From NCBI RefSeq assembly GCF_900101905.1, contig NZ_FNAJ01000015.1, positions 62,001 to 126,000 of the forward strand: a stretch of DNA of 64,000 nucleotides. The letters run 5' to 3'. A program made the translations under genes and the position numbers. The notes beneath the pieces are model-generated. The model saw nothing but the letters and a program-made list of their open reading frames with translations, was not told the origin of the DNA and made no database searches. The stretch comes from Myxococcus virescens. Lineage in GTDB: Bacteria > Myxococcota > Myxococcia > Myxococcales > Myxococcaceae. Positions 18,226-25,352 of this stretch are shown in pieces (position 1 is the stretch's first letter; each line of letters opens with the position of its first letter).

Positions 18226-19770
18226 GTGACGGACACCTCTGAGCGGCCGGACGAACCCGACGCGCGGGTTCCCAGCGGCGTGCCAGGGCTGGACGCGCTC
18301 CTGCGCGGCGGCTTTCTTCGCGGAGGCACGTACATCATCACGGGGGCGCCGGGGACGGGAAAGACCATCCTCGGCAACCAGTTCTGCTTCGCCACCGTGG
18401 CCCAGGGTGGCCGCGCCATCTACCTCACGGTGCTGGGGGAATCCCACGCGCGGATGATGCTGCACTTGCGGAGCATGCGCTTCTTCCACGCGGAAGAGGT
18501 CGGCCGCGCGCTGAACTACGAAAGCGGCTCCGCCGCCCTCAAGGCGGAAGGGCTGGCGGGCCTCAGCAAGCTCATCTTCCGCGCGGTGCGCGAGCACGGC
18601 GCCACGGTGCTGGTGGTGGACGGCCTGGTCGCCATGGAGGAGCGCTCCGAGGACCCGCTGAGCTTCCGGGAGTTCCTCCACGGCCTCTGCGTCCACAACG
18701 CGCTCGCGGGCTGCACCACGCTGCTGCTCACCGGGCAGAGCGGCGACCCGTCCGACCCACGCTACGCCATGGTGGACGGCGTCGTCGCCCTGGCCCAGGA
18801 GCGCGTGGGCGTGAAGTCGGTGCGCCTGGCCGAGGTGACGAAGTTCCGCGGCGGCCCCCAGGTCCCCGGCCGTCACGGCTTCGAGATTTCCGACAACGGC
18901 CTGTCCATCCATCCCCGCATCGAAGCCCTCCACACGCGGCTGCCCACGCACACGCCCTCGACGGACGCGCGGCTCGCCTTCGGCATCCCCGCGCTGGACG
19001 AGATGCTCTCCGGCGGCCTGGTGCGGGATTCGTCCACGCTGGTGGTGGGCCCGCCCGGCTGCGGCAAGACGCAGCTGGGGCTGCAGTTCCTGGCGGAGGG
19101 CGCACGCCGACAAGAGCCCGGGCTGTACCTCGGCTTCGTGGAGCCGCCGGCCCGGCTGGTCAACAAGGCGGAGCGGCTGGGGCTGGGATTGGGCGCACAC
19201 GTGGAAGCGGGCCGGGTCCACCTGGAGTCGCGCGTGGCGGCGGAGACGCAACCGGACGCGCTGGCCGAAGCGCTGTTCGGGTGGGTGAAACGACACGGCA
19301 TCCAGCGGCTGGTGCTGGACGGACTGGAGTCCTTCTGTCAGGAACTCACGGACTCCGAGCGCACGCCCTGCTTCCTCGCCGCCCTCATGCACGAACTGCT
19401 CAACCTGGGCGTCACCCCGCTGGTCCTCCAGCAGACGCACGCGCTCGCCGCACCGGAGGCGGACGCGCGGCTGGACGTGGAGGCGCTCGTCGACAACGTC
19501 CTGGTGCTGCGGATGGTGGCGCTGCGCTCGCGGAACTACCGCGTGCTCTCCGTGCTGAAGGCGCGGGAGAGCGACCACGACACGGCCCAGCGCCTGTTCT
19601 CCATGACGCCTCGGGGCATCGAAGTCGCGGCGGACAGTGAGAGCGCGGAGGCCCTCTTCAACGGGCAGGCCCCGTCCCACGCGGCGCCCCCGCGGAAGCC
19701 GAAACGCAAGACAGGGAGCAAACCGGTCCGGCGCGGCAAGCCGTCCCGGCGTGGGGGGCGTGGCGTATGA
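18226..19770 (+). CDS. KaiC-like double RecA-domain ATPase
   Basis: The 514-residue protein is built of two RecA/KaiC domains: Walker A GAPGTGKT at 40-47 and GPPGCGKT at 275-282, each preceded by the typical GIPALDEMLSGGL-like segment. Catalytic-type acidic residues follow in LTVLGESHAR and LGFVEPPARL. After residue 485 there is a 30-residue very basic tail (KPKRKTGSKP...). KaiC-like proteins are phosphorylation- or ATP-driven switch hubs, and many are not clock components. No kaiA or kaiB is near. The start is GTG 18226 with GGAAGGAG upstream. The last codons overlap the response-regulator start (ATGA), indicating joint function. Confidence 0.85.
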   Translation: MTDTSERPDEPDARVPSGVPGLDALLRGGFLRGGTYIITGAPGTGKTILGNQFCFATVAQGGRAIYLTVLGESHARMMLHLRSMRFFHAEEVGRALNYESGSAALKAEGLAGLSKLIFRAVREHGATVLVVDGLVAMEERSEDPLSFREFLHGLCVHNALAGCTTLLLTGQSGDPSDPRYAMVDGVVALAQERVGVKSVRLAEVTKFRGGPQVPGRHGFEISDNGLSIHPRIEALHTRLPTHTPSTDARLAFGIPALDEMLSGGLVRDSSTLVVGPPGCGKTQLGLQFLAEGARRQEPGLYLGFVEPPARLVNKAERLGLGLGAHVEAGRVHLESRVAAETQPDALAEALFGWVKRHGIQRLVLDGLESFCQELTDSERTPCFLAALMHELLNLGVTPLVLQQTHALAAPEADARLDVEALVDNVLVLRMVALRSRNYRVLSVLKARESDHDTAQRLFSMTPRGIEVAADSESAEALFNGQAPSHAAPPRKPKRKTGSKPVRRGKPSRRGGRGV

Positions 19771-20135
19771 AGCGGCTTCTCATCGTGGACGACGAGCTGG
19801 CCATCGTCGAAGCGCTCCAGGACATCCTGTCCGTGGAGGGCTACGACGTCGACACCGCCTTCAACGGCGCCGAAGGTCTGCACCGCATGGCGGACGCGAA
19901 GCCGGACCTGGTTCTGCTGGACTTGATGATGCCCGTCATGGACGGCCGGGAGATGCTGCGCCGCATGCGCGAGGACGACGGCCTGCGCGGCATCCCCGTG
20001 GTGGTGATGAGCGCCGGCCGCATCTCCGACGAGGAGCGCCGCTCCAGCGCGCGCTTCCTCGCCAAGCCCTTCGAGCTGGACGTGCTGCTCGACACCATCG
20101 CCGAGCTGCTCGTCGAGCCCCAACCCAGCGCCTAG
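19767..20135 (+). CDS. Single-domain response regulator
   Basis: The 122-residue receiver domain has no output domain. It has the acidic pocket DDE (8-10), phospho-acceptor D52 in LLDLMMPVMDG, and K100 in AKPFELD. It should act as a phospho-relay or protein-binding switch in the cytoplasm. It overlaps the KaiC-like gene by 4 bp, so the two are probably partners. It resembles the receiver at 54242-54607. Its stop shares the palindrome CTAG with the stop of the convergent oligoribonuclease gene. Confidence 0.9.
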   Translation: MKRLLIVDDELAIVEALQDILSVEGYDVDTAFNGAEGLHRMADAKPDLVLLDLMMPVMDGREMLRRMREDDGLRGIPVVVMSAGRISDEERRSSARFLAKPFELDVLLDTIAELLVEPQPSA

Positions 20136-20683
20136 GCCGGCGTCCCGCGGAAGAGGGTGTCGCGGTAGTACTGCAGCTCCGAGATGCTGGCGCGCACGTC
20201 CGCCAGGGCGGTGTGCCCGCTGGGCGCCTTGCGCGGCTCCACCAGGTTCGGATACCAGGCGCGCGTCAACACCTTGAGGCTCGTCACGTCCACCATGCGG
20301 TAGTGCAGGTAGCGCTCCAGCAGCGGCATGTAGCGGATGAGGAAGCGCCGGTCGGTGTGGATGGAGTTGCCGGCGAGGATGCCCTCGCCCAGGGCGCAGT
20401 GCTCGGTGACCAGCGCCATGACATCCCGCTCCGCCACGCGCAGCGAGGTGTTGGAGGCACGCACCTTCTCCAGGAGCCCGTTGCGGGTGTGCATCTCCCG
20501 GACGACGGGCTCCATGCGCAGGAGCACCTCCTCCGGCTGCCAGATGACGCGCTCAATCTCCGCGAGGGGCCGCAAATCCGGACCGGTGATGATGACGCCC
20601 ACCTCGATGATGGAACACGTCTCCGGGTCCAGCCCGGTCATCTCCAGGTCCAGCCACACGAAGCGCTGCTCACTCGAAATCAT
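20132..20683 (-). CDS. orn: Oligoribonuclease
   Basis: The 183-residue DEDDh 3'-5' exoribonuclease degrades 2-5 nt RNAs, including pGpG, to mononucleotides. The active-site residues are visible: D11 and E13 in LDLEMTGLD, D in NSIHTDRRFL, and the H...D pair in GHTALADVRASI. Length and sequence are normal for the family (about 180 residues). The start is ATG 20681-20683 (MISSEQRFVWLDLE). It is monocistronic and overlaps the convergent response-regulator stop. Confidence 0.95.
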   Translation of the reverse strand: MISSEQRFVWLDLEMTGLDPETCSIIEVGVIITGPDLRPLAEIERVIWQPEEVLLRMEPVVREMHTRNGLLEKVRASNTSLRVAERDVMALVTEHCALGEGILAGNSIHTDRRFLIRYMPLLERYLHYRMVDVTSLKVLTRAWYPNLVEPRKAPSGHTALADVRASISELQYYRDTLFRGTPA

Positions 20684-20722
20684 GCGGCGGACCCTACCAG
20701 CCCGCGCGTGTGCCCGGGGTGC

Positions 20723-21919
20723 TCATTGCTCCACGTCCGTGTGGACATCCACATCCGAAGCCAGCGTCCGGTGCACCGGGCAGCGGTCCGCGATGGCCAC
20801 CAGCGCCGCGCGCTGCGCGTCCGTCAGCGGGCCCTCCAGCTTCACCGTTCGTTGCAGCCGGTCCATCTTCCCGTCCTTCGTCTCGCACTCCTCGCACGCC
20901 TTCACGTGCACCTTCTCGTGGCTCAGCCGCACGTGGACATGCTCCAGCGGCCAGCCCTTGCGCGCCGCGTAGAGTCGCAGCGTCATCGCGGTGCACGCCC
21001 CCAGCGCGGCCGTCAGCAGTCCGTAGGGCGTGGGGCCGGTGTCCTCGCCGCCCACCGACAGCGGCTCATCCGAGCGCAGCCGGTGCGCCCCCACGCGGAT
21101 GTCCTGGGCGAAGCGGCCCTCACCCGCCTCGGTGACCTCCACCACGCCCGGGGGCAGGGGCGCCTCACGCTCCCGCACCGGTGTCACCTGCCGCGCGGCC
21201 CACACCCCCAGCACGTCGGCGGCATGACCCGCGTCCGCGTCGTGGGACAGGAAGTGGTCCGCGCCCTCCAGCAGCATCAGGCTGGCCGGACGGCGGGCCA
21301 TGGCCATCCACCGCCGGGCGTGTTCGAGCGGCACGTACCGGTCCGCCGGCGCCTGCAGCACCAGCAGCCCGCCCGGAAAGGCGTTCAGCGCCCGCCGCAG
21401 GTGCGCCTCGTCGATGTCCTGGAGGAAGCGGCGCGTGAGGCGCAGACGGCCCGGCCCGAAGTCGAGCTCGCCCTCACCCGCCTCCCGCGCGGTGGAAGAC
21501 AGCCGTTCGAGCAACGGTCCACCGCCCACTGGCGCATTCACCAGCGCCAGCGCGGCCACCTCCGAAAGCCGGGGCAGCGCCGCGGCCGCCGCCGTGCCGC
21601 CCAGGCTGTGCCCCACCAGCAGGCGCACCGGTGGGTAGCGCTCCCGAAGCCACGCCGCTGCGGCCTCCACCGCCTCCACCGAGGGCACCGTGTCCGGCCG
21701 CGTCCCGGCAGCCGCCGGCGCGGTGAAGTCCAGCGACAGCACCGCGAAGCCGCGGGCCACCAGCGAATGGGCCAGCCGGGAGGGTGCCGGTGATGGCCCC
21801 AGGCACGCGAAGCACCCCACCCGCACCGCGCTGGCCACGGGCCTGCCGGGTGGCAGGTCCAGCCGCGCCGTCACCGTCGAACCCTCCGCACCTCGCAGCG
21901 TCACGTCCCGCGCGCCCAT
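20723..21919 (-). CDS. Alpha/beta hydrolase fused to an OsmC-like domain
   Basis: The 398-residue bifunctional protein has an N-terminal alpha/beta-hydrolase (about 1-250) with nucleophile elbow GHSLGG (about 104-109) and a D...H pair (APADRY, GADHFL). The OsmC domain (about 260-398) carries the peroxidatic cysteines: one in LGACTAMTLRLYA and one in DRCPVHRTL. OsmC domains reduce organic hydroperoxides. The fusion may clear peroxidised lipids or esters. It is last in a four-gene minus-strand set and follows the archease-like gene by 3 bp. Confidence 0.85.
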   Translation of the reverse strand: MGARDVTLRGAEGSTVTARLDLPPGRPVASAVRVGCFACLGPSPAPSRLAHSLVARGFAVLSLDFTAPAAAGTRPDTVPSVEAVEAAAAWLRERYPPVRLLVGHSLGGTAAAAALPRLSEVAALALVNAPVGGGPLLERLSSTAREAGEGELDFGPGRLRLTRRFLQDIDEAHLRRALNAFPGGLLVLQAPADRYVPLEHARRWMAMARRPASLMLLEGADHFLSHDADAGHAADVLGVWAARQVTPVREREAPLPPGVVEVTEAGEGRFAQDIRVGAHRLRSDEPLSVGGEDTGPTPYGLLTAALGACTAMTLRLYAARKGWPLEHVHVRLSHEKVHVKACEECETKDGKMDRLQRTVKLEGPLTDAQRAALVAIADRCPVHRTLASDVDVHTDVEQ

Positions 21920-21922
21920 GCG

Positions 21923-22375
21923 TCACAGCTCCACTTCGCACTCGGCCGTCCACAGGCCATCCGCGCCCTGGGACACCCGCGTGTCCACCAGCGACACGCC
22001 CCGCACGTCTCGCGCGAAGGGGTGGCGCTCCCGGTCCAACGGCTCACCGAAGGCGTGGCCGAAGAGGCGCGTGCCGTCCATGCGCACCGCGAAGCACCGG
22101 AAGCACAGGCGGCGCGCCGCCATCTTGTGGACGATGGCGCGCAGCCAGTCCGCCAGCAGCCGCTCCGGCGCCGTCGCCTCGCACACCAACTCCACCTCCT
22201 CGCGCACCTCCACCGACGCGGGGTCCACGACCAGCGCGCACAGCGCCACCGCGGCCTGCTCGAAGGACTCCTCCAGCGAGCGCCCCCGCCCCCGCACCAC
22301 GCGCTCCGAGCCGCGGGTGAGGTGCTCCCACCGAGGCATCGCCTCGCGCGCCGCCGACGCCTGCCCCGTCTCCAT
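21923..22375 (-). CDS. Archease-like protein
   Basis: The 150-residue protein shows the archease fold pattern: an EH... start followed by RGRGRSLEESFEQAAVAL, ERLLADWLRAIVHKM, and FGEPLDRERHPFARDVRGVSL near the end. Archease activates the RNA ligase RtcB by helping guanylylation. The usual metal-binding Asp in the N-terminal H-x-x-D motif is not present; the aligned region reads EHLTRGSERVVRG. No rtcB is in the window. It may therefore be a divergent paralogue with another partner. The start (ATG 22373-22375) follows AAGGAGG. Confidence 0.75.
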   Translation of the reverse strand: METGQASAAREAMPRWEHLTRGSERVVRGRGRSLEESFEQAAVALCALVVDPASVEVREEVELVCEATAPERLLADWLRAIVHKMAARRLCFRCFAVRMDGTRLFGHAFGEPLDRERHPFARDVRGVSLVDTRVSQGADGLWTAECEVEL

Positions 22376-22410
22376 GACGCCTCCTTCGTTGGTGTGTCCC
22401 GACGCCAGAT

Positions 22411-23103
22411 TCACGTGCGCGCCTCCGCGCCGACTCCGCCGAGGAAGCGGAGGAACCACGCGGCCGCCTGGCGGGCCACCTGCTCCAGCGCGCCGGGCTC
22501 CTCGAAGAGGTGCGTGGCCCCTGGGATGATTTGGATGCCCTTCAGGCCCTCCATCCGCGCGAGTGACGCCTCGTTCAGCTCCAGCACGCCCACGTCCTGC
22601 CCGCCGACGAGCAGCAGCGTGGGCGCCTGCACGCGGGGCAACACCGGTCCGGCCAGGTCGGGCCGCCCGCCACGCGACACCACGGCGTGGATGAGGTCCG
22701 GATGCAGGGCCGCCGCGACGAGCGCCGCCGCGGCGCCGGTGCTGGAGCCGAAGTAGCCCATGCGCAGCACGGCCAGCGCCGGCTGCCGCTGCGCCCATTC
22801 CGTCACCGCCGCCAACCGCCGGGCGAGGAACGGGATGTCGAAGCGCAGCTCCCCGGTGCGCGCGTCCTCCACCTCCTCCGCTTCGCTCAACAGGTCGAAC
22901 AGCAGCGTGGCCAGCCCCTGCGCGCGCAGCGCACGCGCCACCGCGCGGTTGCGGGGACTGAAGCGGCTGCTGCCGCTGCCATGGGCGAAGATGACCAGGC
23001 CTCGCGCGCCGTCCGGGACGCCCAGGCTGCCCCCCAGCACCACGTCGCCCACCTGGACCTCGACCTCCCTGACGTCCGGGTCCGTATTTCCTCCCTGCCA
23101 CAT
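22411..23103 (-). CDS. Alpha/beta hydrolase (dienelactone hydrolase-like)
   Basis: The 230-residue soluble hydrolase has strand-turn motifs FAHGSGSSR (oxyanion, about 34-42), nucleophile elbow GYFGSSTGAA (Ser of GSSTG, about 112), an Asp in VGGQDVGVL and a His in ATHLFEEPGAL. This resembles the dienelactone hydrolase family of small esterases. The natural substrate is unknown. A strong AAGGAGG lies 10 nt before ATG 23101-23103. It sits between the archease-like gene and the phosphoribosyltransferase and is probably co-transcribed. Confidence 0.85.
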   Translation of the reverse strand: MWQGGNTDPDVREVEVQVGDVVLGGSLGVPDGARGLVIFAHGSGSSRFSPRNRAVARALRAQGLATLLFDLLSEAEEVEDARTGELRFDIPFLARRLAAVTEWAQRQPALAVLRMGYFGSSTGAAAALVAAALHPDLIHAVVSRGGRPDLAGPVLPRVQAPTLLLVGGQDVGVLELNEASLARMEGLKGIQIIPGATHLFEEPGALEQVARQAAAWFLRFLGGVGAEART

Positions 23104-23128
23104 GTCGTCCGTGCCTCCTTGTCTCCCA

Positions 23129-23812
23129 TCACATCCAGAAGCCGCCCAGGTCCGTGGACTCGAGGACCTCGCGCGGCTGCACGGGCTCCCGGGCCCGCAC
23201 GAGCAACTGCCGCAGCTCCACGTCCGGCAGCGGCCGGTAGTCGTCGTAGGCCTCCGACACGTCGCGCATCGCGGGCAGCACCTCCACGCAATGCACCGCG
23301 TCCGCCTCCTGGCGCACCCGGGCCAGCCCATGCGGGGTCCCCACGGGGACGCCCAGCACCAGTCGGGCCGGGTGTTGCCGCCGCAGCACCTGGAGCGCGG
23401 CCATGGCCGTGGCGCCCGACACCAGCCCGTCATCCACCAGCAGCACCGTGAAACCACCCATCGCGGGCTCCGAGGTGCCCCGCAGCCGCTGGACCTGACT
23501 GTCCACTTCCGAAGCCTCCGCCCGCGCCAGGCTCCGGGCCTCCACCTCCGGCAGGCCCAGGCTCCGCAGCGCGTCCTGGTCCAGGTAGATGCCGCCCCCT
23601 TCCGACACCGCGCCCAGCACCGTCATCCGGCCCGGCACGTCAATGCGGCGGGAGACCCAGACGTCCAGTGGCGCCTCCAACGCGTGGGCCACCTCGTACG
23701 CCACGCGGAGCCCGCCTCGCGCCAGGCCCAGCACACGCACCTCGCCACCCCGGTAGGGCAACAGCCGCGCCGCCAGCCGGCGGCCCGCATCTGCTCGGTC
23801 CCGAAAGCGCAT
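23129..23812 (-). CDS. Phosphoribosyltransferase-family protein
   Basis: The 227-residue type I phosphoribosyltransferase-like protein has the PRPP-binding loop LLVDDGLVSGATAMAA (about 115-130) and an upstream LGLARGGLRVAYEVA segment. The start is set by the Shine-Dalgarno: AAGGAGG lies 9 nt before ATG 23810-23812, whereas the upstream ATG touches it. Such proteins are common beside hydrolases and stress genes in clusters like this, but no substrate is established. The gene faces a PRPP synthetase across a 144-bp divergent gap, so both may handle PRPP. Confidence 0.8.
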   Translation of the reverse strand: MRFRDRADAGRRLAARLLPYRGGEVRVLGLARGGLRVAYEVAHALEAPLDVWVSRRIDVPGRMTVLGAVSEGGGIYLDQDALRSLGLPEVEARSLARAEASEVDSQVQRLRGTSEPAMGGFTVLLVDDGLVSGATAMAALQVLRRQHPARLVLGVPVGTPHGLARVRQEADAVHCVEVLPAMRDVSEAYDDYRPLPDVELRQLLVRAREPVQPREVLESTDLGGFWM

Positions 23813-23956
23813 TGCGTCCATCCTCCTTCCCACAAGGAAGTCACGGGGCGCGCGACTGGCGGCGGAGGGCCATGCGAGGGCCGTCCCGGAGGGATGCTCG
23901 CGGGGGGACCTCCGGAGACGCGCCGTCCGACCGGCAGGCGCGCTAGGGTGCGGCCC

Positions 23957-24853
23957 ATGGACCCTGTCCTCCTTGTTGGCACGGCGAGCCCCCACCTGGG
24001 ACGCGCGCTCGGGCAAGCCCTGGGCGTCGCGCCCGCTGACTGCCACTTCGAGCGTTTCCCCGACGGGGAAATGCACGTCGAGGTGCCCGAGCAGGTGCGA
24101 GGCCGCACCGTCATCCTGGTGCAGTCCACGACGCCCCCCGCGGGCGAGCACCTGCTGGAGCTGCTGCTGATGGCGGACGCGTGCTGGCGCATGGGGGCCG
24201 CCCGCCTGGAAGCCGTGGTGCCCTACCTGGGCTATGCGCGGCAGGATCGGCGCGCCAGGCCAGGAGAGCCCCTGGGCGGCCGGCTGGTGGCAGACCTGCT
24301 GTCACAGGGCCGCTTCGCGCGCGTGCTGGTGGTGGACCTGCACAGCCCCGCGCTGGAAGGCTGCTTCGGCGCGCCGCTGGAGCACCTCACCTCGCTGCCG
24401 CTGCTGGCGGACGCGCTGCGCGAGCACGTCACCGACACCTCCGTGGTGGTGGCGCCGGACCTGGGCGCGGTGAAGCGCGCGGAGGCCCTGGCGCGGCTGC
24501 TGGACCGGCCGTGGGCGGTGATTCACAAGGTGCGGCTGAGCGGAGACGAGGTCCACGCCAGCGGGCTGATGGGCGAGGTGCGCGGACGCCGCCCGATTCT
24601 GGTGGATGACATGGTGTCCACCGGTGGCACGCTGGCCGCCGCCGCGGGCACCCTGCGCGACGCGGGCTGCGCGGAGGACTTCACGGTGGCGACGACCCAC
24701 GCCCTGCTGGTGGGCCCCGCCGTGGAGCGCCTGCGCACCTTGCCGCTCACCCGGCTGGTGAGCACCGACAGCGTGGAGCCTGTCCTGGGGCTGCCGTTCC
24801 AGCACCAGGTGGTGACGCTCGCGCCCCTGGTGGCCCGGGCCCTGCGGCCCTGA
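23957..24853 (+). CDS. prs: Ribose-phosphate pyrophosphokinase (PRPP synthetase)-like
   Basis: The 298-residue protein is a little shorter than the usual 310-320. It has the family motifs FERFPDGEMHVEVPE (about 33), YLGYARQDRRARPGEPLGG (about 92-110), VVDLHSPALEG (about 126), and the PRPP loop LVDDMVSTGGTL (about 214-225). The enzyme makes PRPP from ribose-5-phosphate and ATP. The family also includes phosphoribosyl-diphosphate-using paralogues, and this one may be a second, non-housekeeping copy given its location. It starts at ATG 23957 and is divergent from the phosphoribosyltransferase gene. Confidence 0.8.
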   Translation: MDPVLLVGTASPHLGRALGQALGVAPADCHFERFPDGEMHVEVPEQVRGRTVILVQSTTPPAGEHLLELLLMADACWRMGAARLEAVVPYLGYARQDRRARPGEPLGGRLVADLLSQGRFARVLVVDLHSPALEGCFGAPLEHLTSLPLLADALREHVTDTSVVVAPDLGAVKRAEALARLLDRPWAVIHKVRLSGDEVHASGLMGEVRGRRPILVDDMVSTGGTLAAAAGTLRDAGCAEDFTVATTHALLVGPAVERLRTLPLTRLVSTDSVEPVLGLPFQHQVVTLAPLVARALRP

Positions 24854-25110
24854 TGGCCAGCGGACACTTCCGAGCACACCTGGCCCGGAGGGTGAAAGGC
24901 GTCACGGACACCGAGACGGGGCGGGCTGCCACCTCTGGGATACGACCCTCTCGGCGCCCCCGTGCGTCGGGCCGTTGTAGCGCGTCTCTTGCCTGACGCG
25001 ATGAACTCGGGAGTGAGGAGACGGAGCAGCACCTGAAGCGGAGGTTGCTTCGAGGGCTCGACGTCGGCATCCGCTGCACGGACTTTCACGGAAGACGAGA
25101 CACCGGCTCC

Positions 25111-25230
25111 ATGGATGTCCCTGGCACCCCTCGCCCGCCGAAAAAGCCGATGGGGCGCCGTCCTGGCGGTCAGCCGGGACACAAGAAGCACGAGCGAAGT
25201 CTCTTGCCGCCCGAAGCCGTTGTCATGGGC
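25111..25230 (+). mobile_element. IS66-family transposase remnant
   Basis: About 40 codons resemble the N-terminal zinc-binding/linker part of IS66 TnpC transposases: PKKPMGRRPGGQPGHKKHE then RSLLPPEAV. The conserved GGQPGH and LLPPE motifs are both present. Homology stops after this segment, and the rest of the element is gone. The surrounding 24854-25352 gap holds this remnant and two hairpins; I see no intact gene in it. Confidence 0.6.
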
Positions 25231-25281
25231 CGCGCCAATGGAGGAGCGGAGCTGACGGGCTCCCGCGCGAGGCCGACCGCG

Positions 25282-25303
25282 TCCCTTTCTTTTGGGAAAG
25301 GGA
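25282..25303. repeat. Short inverted repeat
   Basis: An 8-bp inverted repeat (25282-25289 pairing with 25296-25303, 6-nt loop) lies just 5' of the stronger hairpin at 25313. Together the two could form a terminator region for the protease gene. No typical T-tract follows. Confidence 0.35.
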
Positions 25304-25312
25304 GCATGAGAC

Positions 25313-25345
25313 CGCGCCGGCCCGGAGCTGCTCCGGGCCGGCGCG
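25313..25345. terminator. Perfect 15-bp hairpin after the protease gene
   Basis: A perfect 15-bp inverted repeat (25313-25327 with 25331-25345, 3-nt loop) lies 7 bp beyond the stop of the minus-strand protease gene. The stem is almost all GC. It is a likely transcript end or mRNA-stabilising structure. No U-run is present, so Rho-independent action is not assured. Confidence 0.55.
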
Positions 25346-25352
25346 TGTGACA

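Noticed and set aside
18226-19770. Circadian clock function for the KaiC-like protein.
   Set aside because: No kaiA or kaiB nearby; many bacterial KaiC-like proteins are not clock components.
20723-24853. RtcB RNA-repair operon.
   Set aside because: The archease-like gene is present, but no RtcB ligase motif was seen anywhere in the window.
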